Source of the DNA: Gnetum montanum
Taxonomy: Eukaryota > Streptophyta > Gnetopsida > Gnetales > Gnetaceae
Direction: 5' to 3'
Assembly: GCA_015680685.1 (NCBI GenBank)
Contig: MNCI01000811.1
Coordinates: 176,381-240,380 of the forward strand
Length of the DNA: 64,000 nucleotides
Shown here: positions 36,641-48,300 of the stretch, in pieces
Layout of the letters: every line of letters starts with the position of its first letter
Numbering within the stretch: position 1 is the first letter of the stretch
Position numbers and translations under genes: made by a program
Notes under the pieces: generated by a model
Told to the model about the DNA's origin: nothing
The model's database searches: none
The model's input: only the letters and a program-made list of their open reading frames with translations

Positions 36641-36944
36641 TTTTATGCTGATGGTTATGGTTAGCCAAGACTATGTTATGGAAGGTTATTCTTTGGCATC
36701 ATTACTACACATTATGGTTATGGTTATATGTTATGGATATTTTAATTTTAAATTCGAATATTTGGTTTTATTTTTTCACTACATGCATCTATAGTAGTAA
36801 ATGTTATAAGTGTTGAAAATGGCTATGTTAACATTTTTTGTTGTAACATTAAATCAATGCAATAATAGGTTAAACAAAAAGAGATATCATAATGAAAGAA
36901 ATACTTGCTAGTTTTACGGCATCATGAACATGAGTTATATTGTG

Positions 36945-37500
36945 TGATTATGGCTACTTTTCCAGTTTAATGTCTTAGGGGATGAAAATGCTAGTTTAAG
37001 GTCATAGCAAATGATAGTGCCAGTTTTAGATCATAGCATACCATAGTGCCATTTTTAGGCCTTAGTGGGCCTCAGTGCCAATTTTAGGCCTTAGCGAGCC
37101 TTGGTGCTAGTTTTATGTCTTAGCGAATAGTAGTGTCAGTTTTAGGCCTTAGTCGGCCTTGGTGCTAGTTTTATGTCTTAGCAAATAGTAGTGCCAGTTT
37201 TAGGCCTTATTGGGCCATGGTGCCAGTTTTATGTCTTAGTGGACAGTAGTGTCATTTTTATGTCTTAGCGAATAGTCATGCCAATTTTATGTCTTAGTAG
37301 ACAAGAATGCTAATTAAGGTCATAGAGGACTATGTTGCTAGTTTTAGACCTTAGCGCCATGGTGCCAGTTTTATGTCTTAGTGGACAATAGTGTCAATTT
37401 TATGTCTTAGCAGATAATGGTGTCAATTTTATGTCTTAGTAGACAGGAATGCTAATTAATGTCATAGAGGACTATGGTGCTAGTTTTATGTCTTAGTAGA
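36945..37500 (-). repeat. E4 junction array J1, left part (about 18 units)
   Basis: About 28-30 bp per unit. On plus: TGCCAGTTTTAGGCCTTAGTGGGCC and TGCCAGTTTTATGTCTTAGTGGAC; on minus GGCCCACTAAGGCC and GTCCACTAAGAC, each with a TAAAACTGGCA tail. The stem switches between GTC/GAC and GGCC/GGCC. The array is interrupted by E3 and continues at 58295-58430. Confidence 0.8.
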
Positions 37501-39685
37501 TGTACTGTCCGAAATCATCTGTGCGAGGCTGGTATGAAATGGACACCAAGAGATCTATGGAAGATACAGTAAGACCCCACCTTTGCGTGAGGGCAAGCAT
37601 AAAATAAATGAAGGCAAAGTGCCTTGAATGGTCTACGCAGAGATCGAACAAGGACTTCCCCTAGCATACGCTATTGCGATGTGCTAGGTTATACGTAAAC
37701 GGATGCAAACTAAAATGTAAACAAACGTATGAAAGGTAAGATGAAAATAAAACATAAACAAATGTAACGAAATTCGTAACAAATGTGAATGGCGTAAACA
37801 GAGAACAATGGATGGAAAAATTGTAACTATATGTATTGATTGACGATTACAAAAAAAGAGGTGCACTGGTCAGAACGTAGTTGAGGATTAATCGCAAGAC
37901 GAACATTTAGCCTCGATGTGAAGGGTTTACAAGCATTGGGAGGTTGCAGATTTCTGATTGTAGGTGTGTAGCGTGACCAAAACTGCCCCAAGTACTCAGC
38001 GTGACCAAGTCTGAGTAATGCCCAATCGTATGAGATAATGATGATGAGATTCACCAACTCTCTAAATCCTGATGCCCCAAAATTTCCAACCTTGATTAAA
38101 TGGGGTATTTATAGGATTTTTGGGCGTGCAACCTGGATTTGGAGGAAGATCTATGGCTATGGGATGAGAGAAATGTAGATTGGATGACAAGTGTGAATCT
38201 TTTGACCGGATGCACAAAATTTTACAATGTACAGGGTGTAGCGTGACCAAGATCTCTTACGCTAGTGTGTGTGATCTACAGCGTAAGAGCTCAATACGTT
38301 AAAAAGTGAAAAATGTACAAAGAATGTTAAAGCACAAGAGTGGATTTGGATGTCTGGCCTCCGAATCTGCAGATCTATGCTATTTTTGCTTTGCCAAGGT
38401 CTCCAGTGTGCATGGATCTGGCTCTAGCATGTCTACAGTGTGTCCTAGAGTCATCGTTTGGTGTCCAACATCCAGCATCCCAGTTTTTATGCTGTGTATA
38501 TGCTGGCATTAGCGTGCCAACATGATCATCAACATGTCCAATGTTTATGATGCATTTTAAACCCATTTTTGACCTTTGAGATCTGTTTTCGAAGTGGATC
38601 TACATGCCTGAGGTCGAGAGGGTTCTGCACGTCTATTTTGAGCTAATTTGGAGTGGCATACTTCTGGTTGGTCACATTGTGGTCACACTGCCCAACGTGA
38701 CCTCAATGTAACCTCAGCATGACTAGGTGTTTATGCCCTATTTTGAGCTAAGTTTTGGATGCTGATGTCTGTTTGTTGATGCTCAACTACTACCTGCTCT
38801 CCAGGGTGGCCTGGATGCTGAATTTGACTTCATTTTTCTGTTGTTTTGGTCATCTTCTATTTGGTCACACTGTGCAACATGACCTCAGCGTGACCAAGTT
38901 AAAATGACACATTTGAAGCCCAAACCTAGATTTTCTAAAGCTTGAGAGTCAATACAGTTGTTTCCTGTCCCCTGGGGATTGAGTTCATGTCGAAACTGGA
39001 CCTAGAACTGCTTGATGTGCCCTGTTTTTATTTGGTCACACTGTGGTCACGTTGTGCAGCGTGACCTCAGCATGACTAACTAAAAATTCCATGTTTGAGG
39101 TCCAAATTTTGATTTTCTTGAGCCTGTGAACATGTACAATTGCTGCCTAGCTCTCAGGAGTTAAATTCATCTCCAAATTCTGCTTGGAGGTGCCCGAATT
39201 AAGCTGTTCCTGTTTGGTCACACTGTGCAATGTGACCTTAGCTTGACTAACTAGAAGTGGCTCAAAACATGTAATTTTGAGCTCAAATTTTGAGGTTTCA
39301 AAGGCTGGGAGCTGCAGAGGCATCGGTGAAGCTCATGGAGGGTCTGCGTGCTCAAATCTAGGCTATTTGGATTTGATTTTGGGGCTCCAAAAGTTGGTCA
39401 TGCTGTACACACACTGGTCTTACACTGGGTAGCATGACCATAGTATGACCAAAGTGTATACAGCCAAAACCATGCATTTTGAGCCTGAAACCCTATATTC
39501 TGAATGCCTGGAGTTAGAGAAATTGCATGTGGGCCTCGGGGGGACTTTGCCTATTCAATTGTGTGTTGTTTCATGCTATTTTGGAGGCTCTCAAGTTTGG
39601 TCACATTGTACTCATGTTGGGCAGTGGCATGACTTAGCTTGAGTCCTGTCTAAAAGTGCTAGGCCAAAATTTTGTGGTGTTTTCA
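37501..39685 (-). repeat. E3 3' LTR (2185 bp)
   Basis: U3 (about 38650-39450) is filled with GTCACACTGTGGTCACG and AGCGTGACC words. TATA box CCTATAAATA (reverse complement of 38106-38115). The shared U5 motif is at 37618-37660. It ends at CGGACAGTACA. Confidence 0.88.
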
Positions 39686-39702
39686 TTGGCTCCTCTTTTT
39701 TG
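39686..39702 (-). other. E3 polypurine tract
   Basis: On the minus strand AAAAAAGAGGAGCCAA lies directly before the 3' LTR; equivalent to the E1 tract. Confidence 0.75.
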
Positions 39703-40827
39703 ATGCCTAAAGGAATCCACCCGAGAGGCATCGACAAAGAAGTACAAAACACCACGAGTAACTTGGCATTAAGCATTGTCTGTTGGGCACTTGGTCGGAT
39801 GTTATTGCACCATGTTTAGAAGTACATTGGATTGAGAACTAAAGTTTTGAGATGCACAGGAAGTAGGTTGTAACTGTGAGGTCAAGGATTGATCAAGGGA
39901 TTATTTTGTTTAACTATGGGAGAGGAATGTTTTTGTGAACAAGTCATGTTGGTCCTTGTCGACAGCTAGTATCTAGTAGACTTGGGACCAAGGCATGGAA
40001 GGTGTGTCCTTTGGAGGAATGAGACTCTTATGTCATATTTAAGAAAACCCATTGTCAACAGCCAAAGCCATGTGATGAGGTTATGCGACATGATTTTTTG
40101 AGACACGACTGTTTTCTTTCATGAAAACTACCTTCTCGCCTGGGGCTTGTATGGGAAGAGCCAATGGCCTTATGATGTATTTTCCTCTTTGATTTTTTTT
40201 TGATCTTTTCCTTTCTTTTTCTCTTTTTTTTTTTGGAAAGAGCATTGTTTTAGTGTTCTACTCATGCTCGTGTGCTTGTAGTTGTATCATGTGCTATGTT
40301 GTGCTTGTAGTTGTATCATGTGCTATGTTGTGCTTATAGTTGTATCATGTGCTGTGTTGTGTTTCGGGTTACAACTGCTTGGAGAGTCATAGTATGCAAC
40401 AGTGTGGTTCAAGTTTTGGGGTGAATGGGATGTATCCAAGAGGTGTAACTGAGTAGGATAGGGAGAACATGTTGGAGAATAAGGAATGCATCGAGAACTG
40501 GGAATGTACTCATGAGTGGATTGATTAACCTGGTTGTGTGCGTCAAAAACAATGTGGTAGCTTGTCACTGTGATGAAGTGCATCTCTACATGACCACCGT
40601 AGAGTGTCATCCTACAAACACAATTCCAAGAGGACAAGAAAACCACAAGTGAGTTATTCTGAAACACTTTAAATATGAATACAGCCGATGGGATGGAGGC
40701 ACTGTGTTAAACTTTAGGCAAATAAAACTAGCAGCATTGGTGTCATCAGAGTCCACATGGTGAATCATGTAGCAGGTTTTAGGTGAAGCCAAGTCGTCGA
40801 TTGTAGCAATAGATCAATGGGCCAATG
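39703..40827 (-). other. E3 3' non-coding region
   Basis: No gene is supported. It holds the conserved acceptor-like block 40612-40643, the block conserved with E1 near 40140-40159, a T-rich run at 40190-40235 and a short tandem TGTGCTTGTAGTTGTATCA repeat at 40268-40355. An open frame at 40323-40667 (minus) shares VFLS-W-CVCRMT with E1 only through this non-coding block. Confidence 0.5.
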
Positions 40828-41155
40828 ATGATGTTGCCAGTTTATAGTCTTAGCGAACTATCATAGATTAGTTTCACATCATAAACCTTTGGATGTTGCC
40901 AGTTTAGCGTCATAGCAAACGGTGTAGTGCTAGTTTATAGTCGTGGCGGATTGTGAAGAGGCAAGCTAGTTTATAGTCTTAGCAGACTTCAACAGATAAA
41001 AATGCAGTAGTTTAATGTCATACCAGACAATGAATCTATGGTATCAATTTACCATCATGATGCCAAGATGCTCTATGGTGCTAGTTTTAAGTCATAGCTC
41101 CAGGATTGTTCTATGGTATTAGTTTTAGGTTGTGATGCTACGACTAGGACGTACC
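40828..41155 (-). repeat. E3 junction array J3 (about 9 units)
   Basis: In minus-strand order after pol: a decayed CCTAGTCGTAGCATCACAAC unit, AATCCTGGAGCTATGACT, CTTGGCATCATGATGG, GTCTGGTATGAC, GTCTGCTAAGAC, ATCCGCCACGAC, GTTTGCTATGAC, GGTTTATGATGT and GTTCGCTAAGAC, each with a TAAACTGGCA-like tail. The succession of types parallels E1 J3. Confidence 0.75.
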
Positions 41156-41161
41156 TTAAGT

Positions 41162-44100
41162 TCATAAGACGTAGAATGGTTTTAGGTACATGTGATTTGG
41201 AGGGTTGGAAAACTTGTTTCCATCCATGTCGGTGAGTTTGAATGCCCCATTGTCATATGCCTTAGTGGCCAAGTAAGGCCCTTCCCAGTTGGCTGAGAAT
41301 TTATCCGAGTGTTCATGGACCGTCTTGAGGACAAGGTCACCTTCTTTGATTGGATGCTTGTGTATGTTGTGTTTATGTCTTCATCGTTGTTGCTTTTGGT
41401 ACCACTCGATTTGATCCAGCGTGCGTGTATGTTCCTCCTCCATCGAGTCAAGGTCAACAATGCGTGATTCATCGTTTTGACCTTTATCAAGGAGTTCAGA
41501 GAGAGTGATCCACAATGAGGGTACCTACAATTCCAAAGGTAAAACAACTTCTGATCCATAAACAAGACTATAGGGTGTCTTACCTGTGGACATTCGATGC
41601 ATCGTTCGATATGCCCATAGCACATAAACTAGTCGTTTATGCCATCTTCTTTTGCTCTGATGAAATATTTTATTGAGAACCATTATGACAGTTTTATTCA
41701 TGGACTCTGCTTGACCATTGCTTTGTGGGTAATATTGTGATAAGAAAAAGTGTTTAATTCCCAGGCTTTTACAGAAGTTTTCAGTTTCGGCACTACTGAA
41801 CTGTGGTCCATTATCAGTGATTATGGTCATTGGGACACCAAAGAGAGTTACAATGTTTTCGAGTATGAAATTGCACACTTGTTTGGATGTGGTCTTCCTA
41901 AGAGGGATAGCTTCTACCCATTTTGTGAAGTATTCAGTTGCGGTGATGATGAAGTTATGTCCTGCTGAAGATGGGAGAGTTATCGATCCAATGATGTCTA
42001 ACCCCCATTTCTGGAAAGGCCATGTGATTTGTGCTATATGCAACTCATTAGCTGGCACATGTATTAAATTACCATGCTTTTGACAAATTTTGCACGTTTT
42101 GACCTTGGAGAAACAATCGTAATCCATGTGTGGCCAATAATAACCTAAACGTCCAATTTTCATTGCCATTTCCTTGGGCATTATATGTCCTCAGCAATGT
42201 CCTTCATGAACTTGCTCCACGATCATGTGACCATTGATGCTACTAACACACACTAACAAAATGCCTTCATAGTATCTATGACATAACGTGTCTCCTATTA
42301 ACGCATATTATCAAGAACTTTTTCGCACTGCATCCTTTTGAGCATTTGCTGGATGTTGTGATGATTCACCACGTAGAAGGTACTCTTTTATGTCATCATA
42401 CCATTCCACTACATGTGTGGTACTAACAGATGCTATAGGTATGTCATCGGGAGTGTCGATTACGGGTTTGGTGCAATTCGTTATGGAACTAGGGAACGCA
42501 TGAAATATGTCTGGTGTCATATTTAAGGCTAGTGTTGCAAGTGCATCAAAGATGGTATTTTCATTTCTAGGAACATGTTGCACATCTATTTTTGTTAACT
42601 GTTTCAGCAAGTGTTTAGTTAAGTCACATTACGATTGTAAATGTAAAGCTTTTCATGTGAATACATCCGTGACCTGATTGATTATCAGTTGTGAGTCACC
42701 TTGAACTACGAGCTGTGTGATTCCTGAAGCTAGTGCTACCATAAGACCTCTAAGAAGATCTTCGTACTCTACTGCGTTGTTGGTACAAGGGAAGTTTAAT
42801 CGATAGGTAGAGCATCGAATTTCTCCCGAGGAATACATTATGATGGCTATAGCAGTTCCTCCTCACGAGGTTGATGCTCTGTCGAAGTATAAGATTGCAT
42901 CGTAATTGTCGAGCACAGTTTGTATTGTGTTCATGTTCTCATTAGGGAACTTAGGGTTGATTATTTCTTGGTCTTGCATCGGTGAGGTGGTCATTTGATT
43001 GACTATTACTTGACCCTTTGTGGAAGATTGAGCTATGTAGTGTAGGTTGAACTTGGCAATCATCGCCTTCCATCTAGCTATCTTGCCTGATTCATAAATG
43101 TTATTGGTAATAGCTTTGAGCACATTGTCTTTACAAATAATGTTAACTTGGTTATGGAAGAGATAATGTTGCCACTTCTTTAAATAAAAGATAAGGGCTA
43201 GACATGACCTCTCCACATCGTTGTATCTCTGTTCGTGGGCCGCTAAGGCATGGCTTAGGTAGCAGACAAGGATTTCAGTTCCATCTTCTCGTTTCTAACA
43301 AAGCATAGATGCAATAGATGAATCTGATGTCGCAAGGTAAATGTAGAAGGGCTTGTTGTTCTGTGGGGGATAAACTATTGGTAGTTGAGCTAATGTCATT
43401 TTGATGTTCTCAAAGGCTTCTTGGCACTATTAAGTCCATTGAAAATGGACATTTTTGAATAATAAATGTTGCATGGGCTTCAACTTGTCCGTCAGTTTTT
43501 GAATGAAGTGCCTAATAAATTGTAATCTACCTTGTAGACCGCATAGTTTGGTAAGGTTGCTAGGTGGCTTCAAATTTGTTATTGCCTAAACCTTATTGGG
43601 ATCTACCTGTATTCCTGTTTCAGATATTATGAATCCAAGCATTTTGCCTATTTTGACCCCAAAAACACACTTCTTTAGGTTAAGTCTAAGCTCATACTTG
43701 AGACAACGTTTAAGTACCAAGTCTAAATCATTGACATGTTTCTCAGTTATTTTTGACTTGACTACGATGTCGTCTACATAATCATTGAGCAAATTAAGCA
43801 TATAATCACTAAAGATGTAAGTCATTGCTCCTTGATATGTAGCACCAACATTTTTTAGACCAAATGGCATCATTGTATAACAGAATGTGCCCCATGGTGT
43901 CATGAAAGTTGCCCTAAGTTGATGTTCTAGGTTGATCCTAATCTAGTTGTATTCTGAGAATCCATCCATAAAGGACAACAATGCATGCCCAGCAATTGAA
44001 TCAACAAGTTGATCGATACCGGGTAGGGGAAAGTCATCTTTCATGGTTGCTATGTTGAGATCACGGAAGTCAATGCATAGGTGAATGCTCCCATTCTTCT

Positions 44101-44654
44101 TTGGGACTACAACCATGTTGGACACCCAATCGGTGTAGTCAACATCTCGGATGAAACTGGCCTGGTAAAGTTTCTTGATTTCATTACGAACTACCAATGC
44201 TAGCTCATGTCTATCCTTTCATGCTTTTTGTTTCACTGGTCTGAGTTTTGGATCAAGGATAATGTAATGCTAGACTATTCGAGGGTCTAGTCCTGGCATA
44301 TTAGTATAGGACCAAGCGAATGCTTTCATGTTGTCTTTCAGCACTTGAGCTATGTTACTAGTTAGTTGTGGATTTAATAGAGTACTCAGTTTTAATATTT
44401 TAACTTCACCATCAGACATAGTGATGGGGACTTCGACGAGGGGGTCTTCGGTGATGTTGTCAGCCTCTAAGTCTAAATTTTTTGTCATTCCCTTAAAACA
44501 ATCAAGTATCTCTTGTGTTGATGCCATGAAATTTTCATAAGTTGATGATGAGTCTAGATCAATGGATTCTATATTGATTTCTCATTGAATGGCCCTATGT
44601 GGTCCGTTGATAAACAATAGTGAGAAGAGGAGCTTACTATCCATGTGTTTGCTC
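41162..44654 (-). pseudogene. pol: E3 pol: RT, RNase H, aRNase H, integrase
   Basis: One frame holds from about 44530 down to about 41525, broken only by stops; one frameshift follows in the C-terminal part. It ends NHMYLKPFYVL. RT: FRDLNIATMKDDFPLPGIDQ (44090) and YVDDIVVKS (about 43760). aRNase H: LYFDRAS, VEYEDLL, VQGDSQLIINQV. Integrase 42181-41525 is the best preserved in the window: KTCKICQKH zinc part, GLDIIG, TDNGPQF and NGQAESMN give an intact DD35E triad. The stops rule out a full-length product. Confidence 0.9.
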
Positions 44655-44764
44655 CTACCAATTAAACAGGGAGCCATGTGAGCAAGGGTGAGTTGCTATT
44701 TCTTGTAAAGTTAATTTCTACATCTTAATGTAACCAAGGCATGCGATGAATAGTTTAACATCAT

Positions 44765-44835
44765 ACACGGACACTCGGTAGTTTTAGGCCTTACTTGGGC
44801 CAAGTGTGGCAGTTTAAGGCCATACCGGGCCATTT
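44765..44835 (-). repeat. E3 junction array J2
   Basis: Two units on the minus strand: GGCCCGGTATGGCC + TTAAACTGCCA, identical in its core to E1 J2, and GGCCCAAGTAAGGCC + TAAAACTACCG. It lies between RT and the antisense promoter side. Confidence 0.75.
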
Positions 44836-44839
44836 GTCA

Positions 44840-45399
44840 GTCATGTTCCAAGTATATACAAGGATTATGATTTTTTGTGATTTTTGGATTCTTTTTATTT
44901 TTTGATTTTTTGTGGAATTTTTTTTTTAAAATTTTTTGTTGTTTATTTTTTTTCTATTTTTTTTTAAATTTTTCACTTTTTAAGTCTAGGTGTTGCACAA
45001 AAGAGCTTCAGCGTAAAAAGAATAAATGAAAAAAAAATGCACCATGTAAAAATAAATGAAGTAAGAAAAGAAAATAAAATAAACAAAATAAAAAAAAAGA
45101 AAGGGGGGTTTAAAAGGGGTCAAACAGGGTTAAGGTGGAAGTCATTTTGAAAATGTTCAACATTTGGTAGGTAGTGAACAATGTGAGCATGGAGCAGTGG
45201 ACAGCGTGACCACCAAGGTGCAGCATCAGCGTGACTATCAACAGAGTTCAGGGTAGCATGACTACTATGTAGGGTAGCGTGACCACTAGCAAGGTGCAAG
45301 GTAGTGCCTACCACAGCATCTACGTCAGGGCAACGGCATCCTAATTGGCTTTGTAAGAGACAACAGCATGCCAAACTGCAGAGGAATGTCCAAGGCAGG
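44840..45399 (+). other. Upstream region of the E3 antisense gene
   Basis: Low-complexity A/T runs (44870-45110), then from 45180 the AGCGTGACC/CAGCGTGAC words of the E3 LTR up to the start codon. A weak TATA-like TTTAAAAGG lies at 45109. No gene here. Confidence 0.45.
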
Positions 45400-48300
45400 A
45401 TGAAGGGCAAAGGCAGGCAGGAGAAAGGCAAAGGAAAGAAGGAGGTGACACTATCATTCATGGAGGAGAGTAAGGAGATGCTCCAACTCCTCCCTCAACC
45501 TAAGATTTCGTCATGGTCAGGGACTCTATGCAAGTATGTTTTTCTTTCGTTCCTATTCCATGGCATTGTACTATGGTGTAAACACAGCGTGAGCGATTAG
45601 GGCTACCACTTTTGCTATGTTTCATAGTGGAGATTTTTGCTAGATTCTAGGATTTATTTTGTGGTTTTCTTGTGTACGTATCGGGCATTAGGGACGTTGC
45701 TGAGGTTTTGAGTTTTCACCATTTTTGTGGTTGCTGTGTGATATGTGTATGAGTAGCGTAACGATTGGTTAGTAGTGTAGGGATCAAACTCAGGGCATGC
45801 CTAGCATGAGTGACGAGGGTGTGGGTTGTATTGCAAGGCATGCATGGGGGTTTTATGGGATCTAGATAGCATGGTTGAGGGTTTTGTGTGACGTTACCGG
45901 GCACATGTAGAGTGGTAAGTTTAGCATTAATGCTAATGTGATGCTGGGCATGGCGTGAATTGAGTTGCAGGACGCGTGTGTGTGCCCTAGCGTGAGTTGC
46001 AAGGGTGCATGTTAATCCTCGGCATGAATTATGACCAAGACTGGTAAACAGTCTTTGTTGAAATCAAACATCTAACTGCAATTTTCCCTTCTCTGTTGTA
46101 TACGCTTTAGTTTTTTTGAGTAAATCTGCGTCAGAATATGGGATGGCCCTAAGGCTAGCAAGCAGCTCACTTTGCGTCTAAAGGAAAATCATCTTTAGAT
46201 GCAACTCTTGAGACTCTAAAATAAATTTTTAGTTTGTGTCGAGAGTTATGAATTTTCTTTTAGGTGCATTCTTTTCATTAGGGACATTCCTAGCATGAGT
46301 TAGATACAAGGTCATCATCCCAGGGTGAGGGGTCCCAGAGTGCAGGACAAAGGCATGAGCTGGGTGCCGAGGGCCTGAACATGGACGCCCAAAGAAAAGT
46401 GATCTTTGTGCCTAGGCATGAGTGCCCAGGGAAAATGCAATTTTTGAAAATTTTTGCCTGGGCGTGAGCACCCAAGGAAACTACGATTTTTGTGGTATGG
46501 GTAGCATGAGCTACCCTCCAGCATGAGTTGTGTTGTAAGTAGCAACGTAAGTCGTGTTCATGGGTTGCAGCGTGAGCTGCATTGCAAATGTTCTTTGGCT
46601 ATGTTTTACTGCATTATGCATGGTAGCGTGAGTTACTAGAACTGGCATGTGAGTGACTAAGAAGGGAGCAAATTATTCATCTGGTGCTGCTAGTTATTTG
46701 TATCTTTTGTTTTCTTGGGCTAAATAGTGAAGATACATGTTTTGTATTTGCAAATGAATTTTCTTTTTTTGAATGTCCTTGTCTCATGGGGTGATCTTGC
46801 ATGTGCGTTGAATGTTATTTACTCATTAGGTTTATTTACTTATTTGTTTTTTTAGTTTATATGTTTTACGTTTTAAGTTAATTACTTAAGGTTTTGGCTC
46901 TGTGCAGGGGACTTAAGCCCTTTCTTTTGGTGGTGGAACTCATGGGTGTGTTGTCATGGTTTGGCCCCTTGGAGCCCAATGCACCTCGTCATGACATGAA
47001 GATCGAATCACAAGGGTTATGGTTTTGTCTGGGCTCTAGTGAATTTCTATCGCTCATCCTGTAGGGTTTTAGCGTGGTCATCTGGTCTCATTTAAGTGAA
47101 TAGTTGGCTTGAAGTGTTGTTGAGACCGTACTGCCTGGCTCATCCCATGACATATTGGCCTTCATCGTTGATGTGGATGAGGGATTATTTAAAGTTGATG
47201 GTGGTCCTACCAAAGGTCCTCGATCTACTTGTCATCTGACTCATGTTTGGGACTTACCATCTTGTAACCACTACAACAGTAGTAACATCCTTTTCCTAGC
47301 TTTCCGTGTACATACATTATTCCAGAATCCACCTAGAATAGTGGATAGGGTAGAAAGGTAAGTGTTTTTTTTATTTATCTTTATTTTATTTGCTTCGGTG
47401 CTATACCATTATTTATGTTTGATTATCGTTTTCTTGGCAAGCCTGATTTTGATGACCACGAGATGCTCAAGAATGATGATGGACTTGGCTTAACGCGTAT
47501 AGCCTTGGAGGCTTTCATGGTGGATCCCACTCTTTGTGGTGCCGTGTTGGCTCAAACCAAGGGTTCTATTGTTCATTATCATAAGCAGTTTTCTAGGGCC
47601 TTTGAACGTTGTGAAGATCATGGGTGGCTACATGAAGATTGGTCTCGCAATGGACCACTTTCCCTCAAGCGGTTGATTTAGTGCCAAGTATGCCTAATCC
47701 ATTTGATAGTGGTAAGTGATTGCGTTCTAAGATTATTTTTTATCTTTGCTACCCCATTTTTTATCTTGATATTGATCCTTTGTTTAACATGTTTTTACAA
47801 GGGATATTACTCCTAGTGGGGTCACCATCATGTCTGGGCATACTAAGGGTACCCTTTTCATGAAGTATGGGGAGACGGAGGATTCGCAATGGTGGTTGCA
47901 TAGAAAGGCACCTCAACACATCATCACTTGCCTTACTAATGCTGGTCTGATGGATTTGTTTACTGCCTTGACTCCTATCATTCCCACAACTGAGATGGTT
48001 ACCATCATTGACTCTTTCAATGATGATGTTACTTATTTTAGCATGTGGGTGTGGGGGGTTAAGGTTGCATTCCATTTGATTGTTGAATTCTTTTCAGATC
48101 TCTTTGGGGTACCGGCAGATGGTGTCAAAGTGGTGGTGGATAAGGTGAATAGGGAAGGCCACATGATTAAGGACCTTGAGGAATGGCTGGGCATGCCACG
48201 GGGTTCCAAGGGCTTCCCTATGCAAGTGGACACTAAAGTGACAGAAGTGAATTTGTTGTACCCATTGTTTAGAGCACGTGCATTTCCCAAGTCTCTTTCT

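Noticed and set aside
36945-37500. Regular repeats resembling a CRISPR array
   Set aside because: Units are contiguous and degenerate with no unique spacers, in plant retrotransposon DNA and without cas genes.
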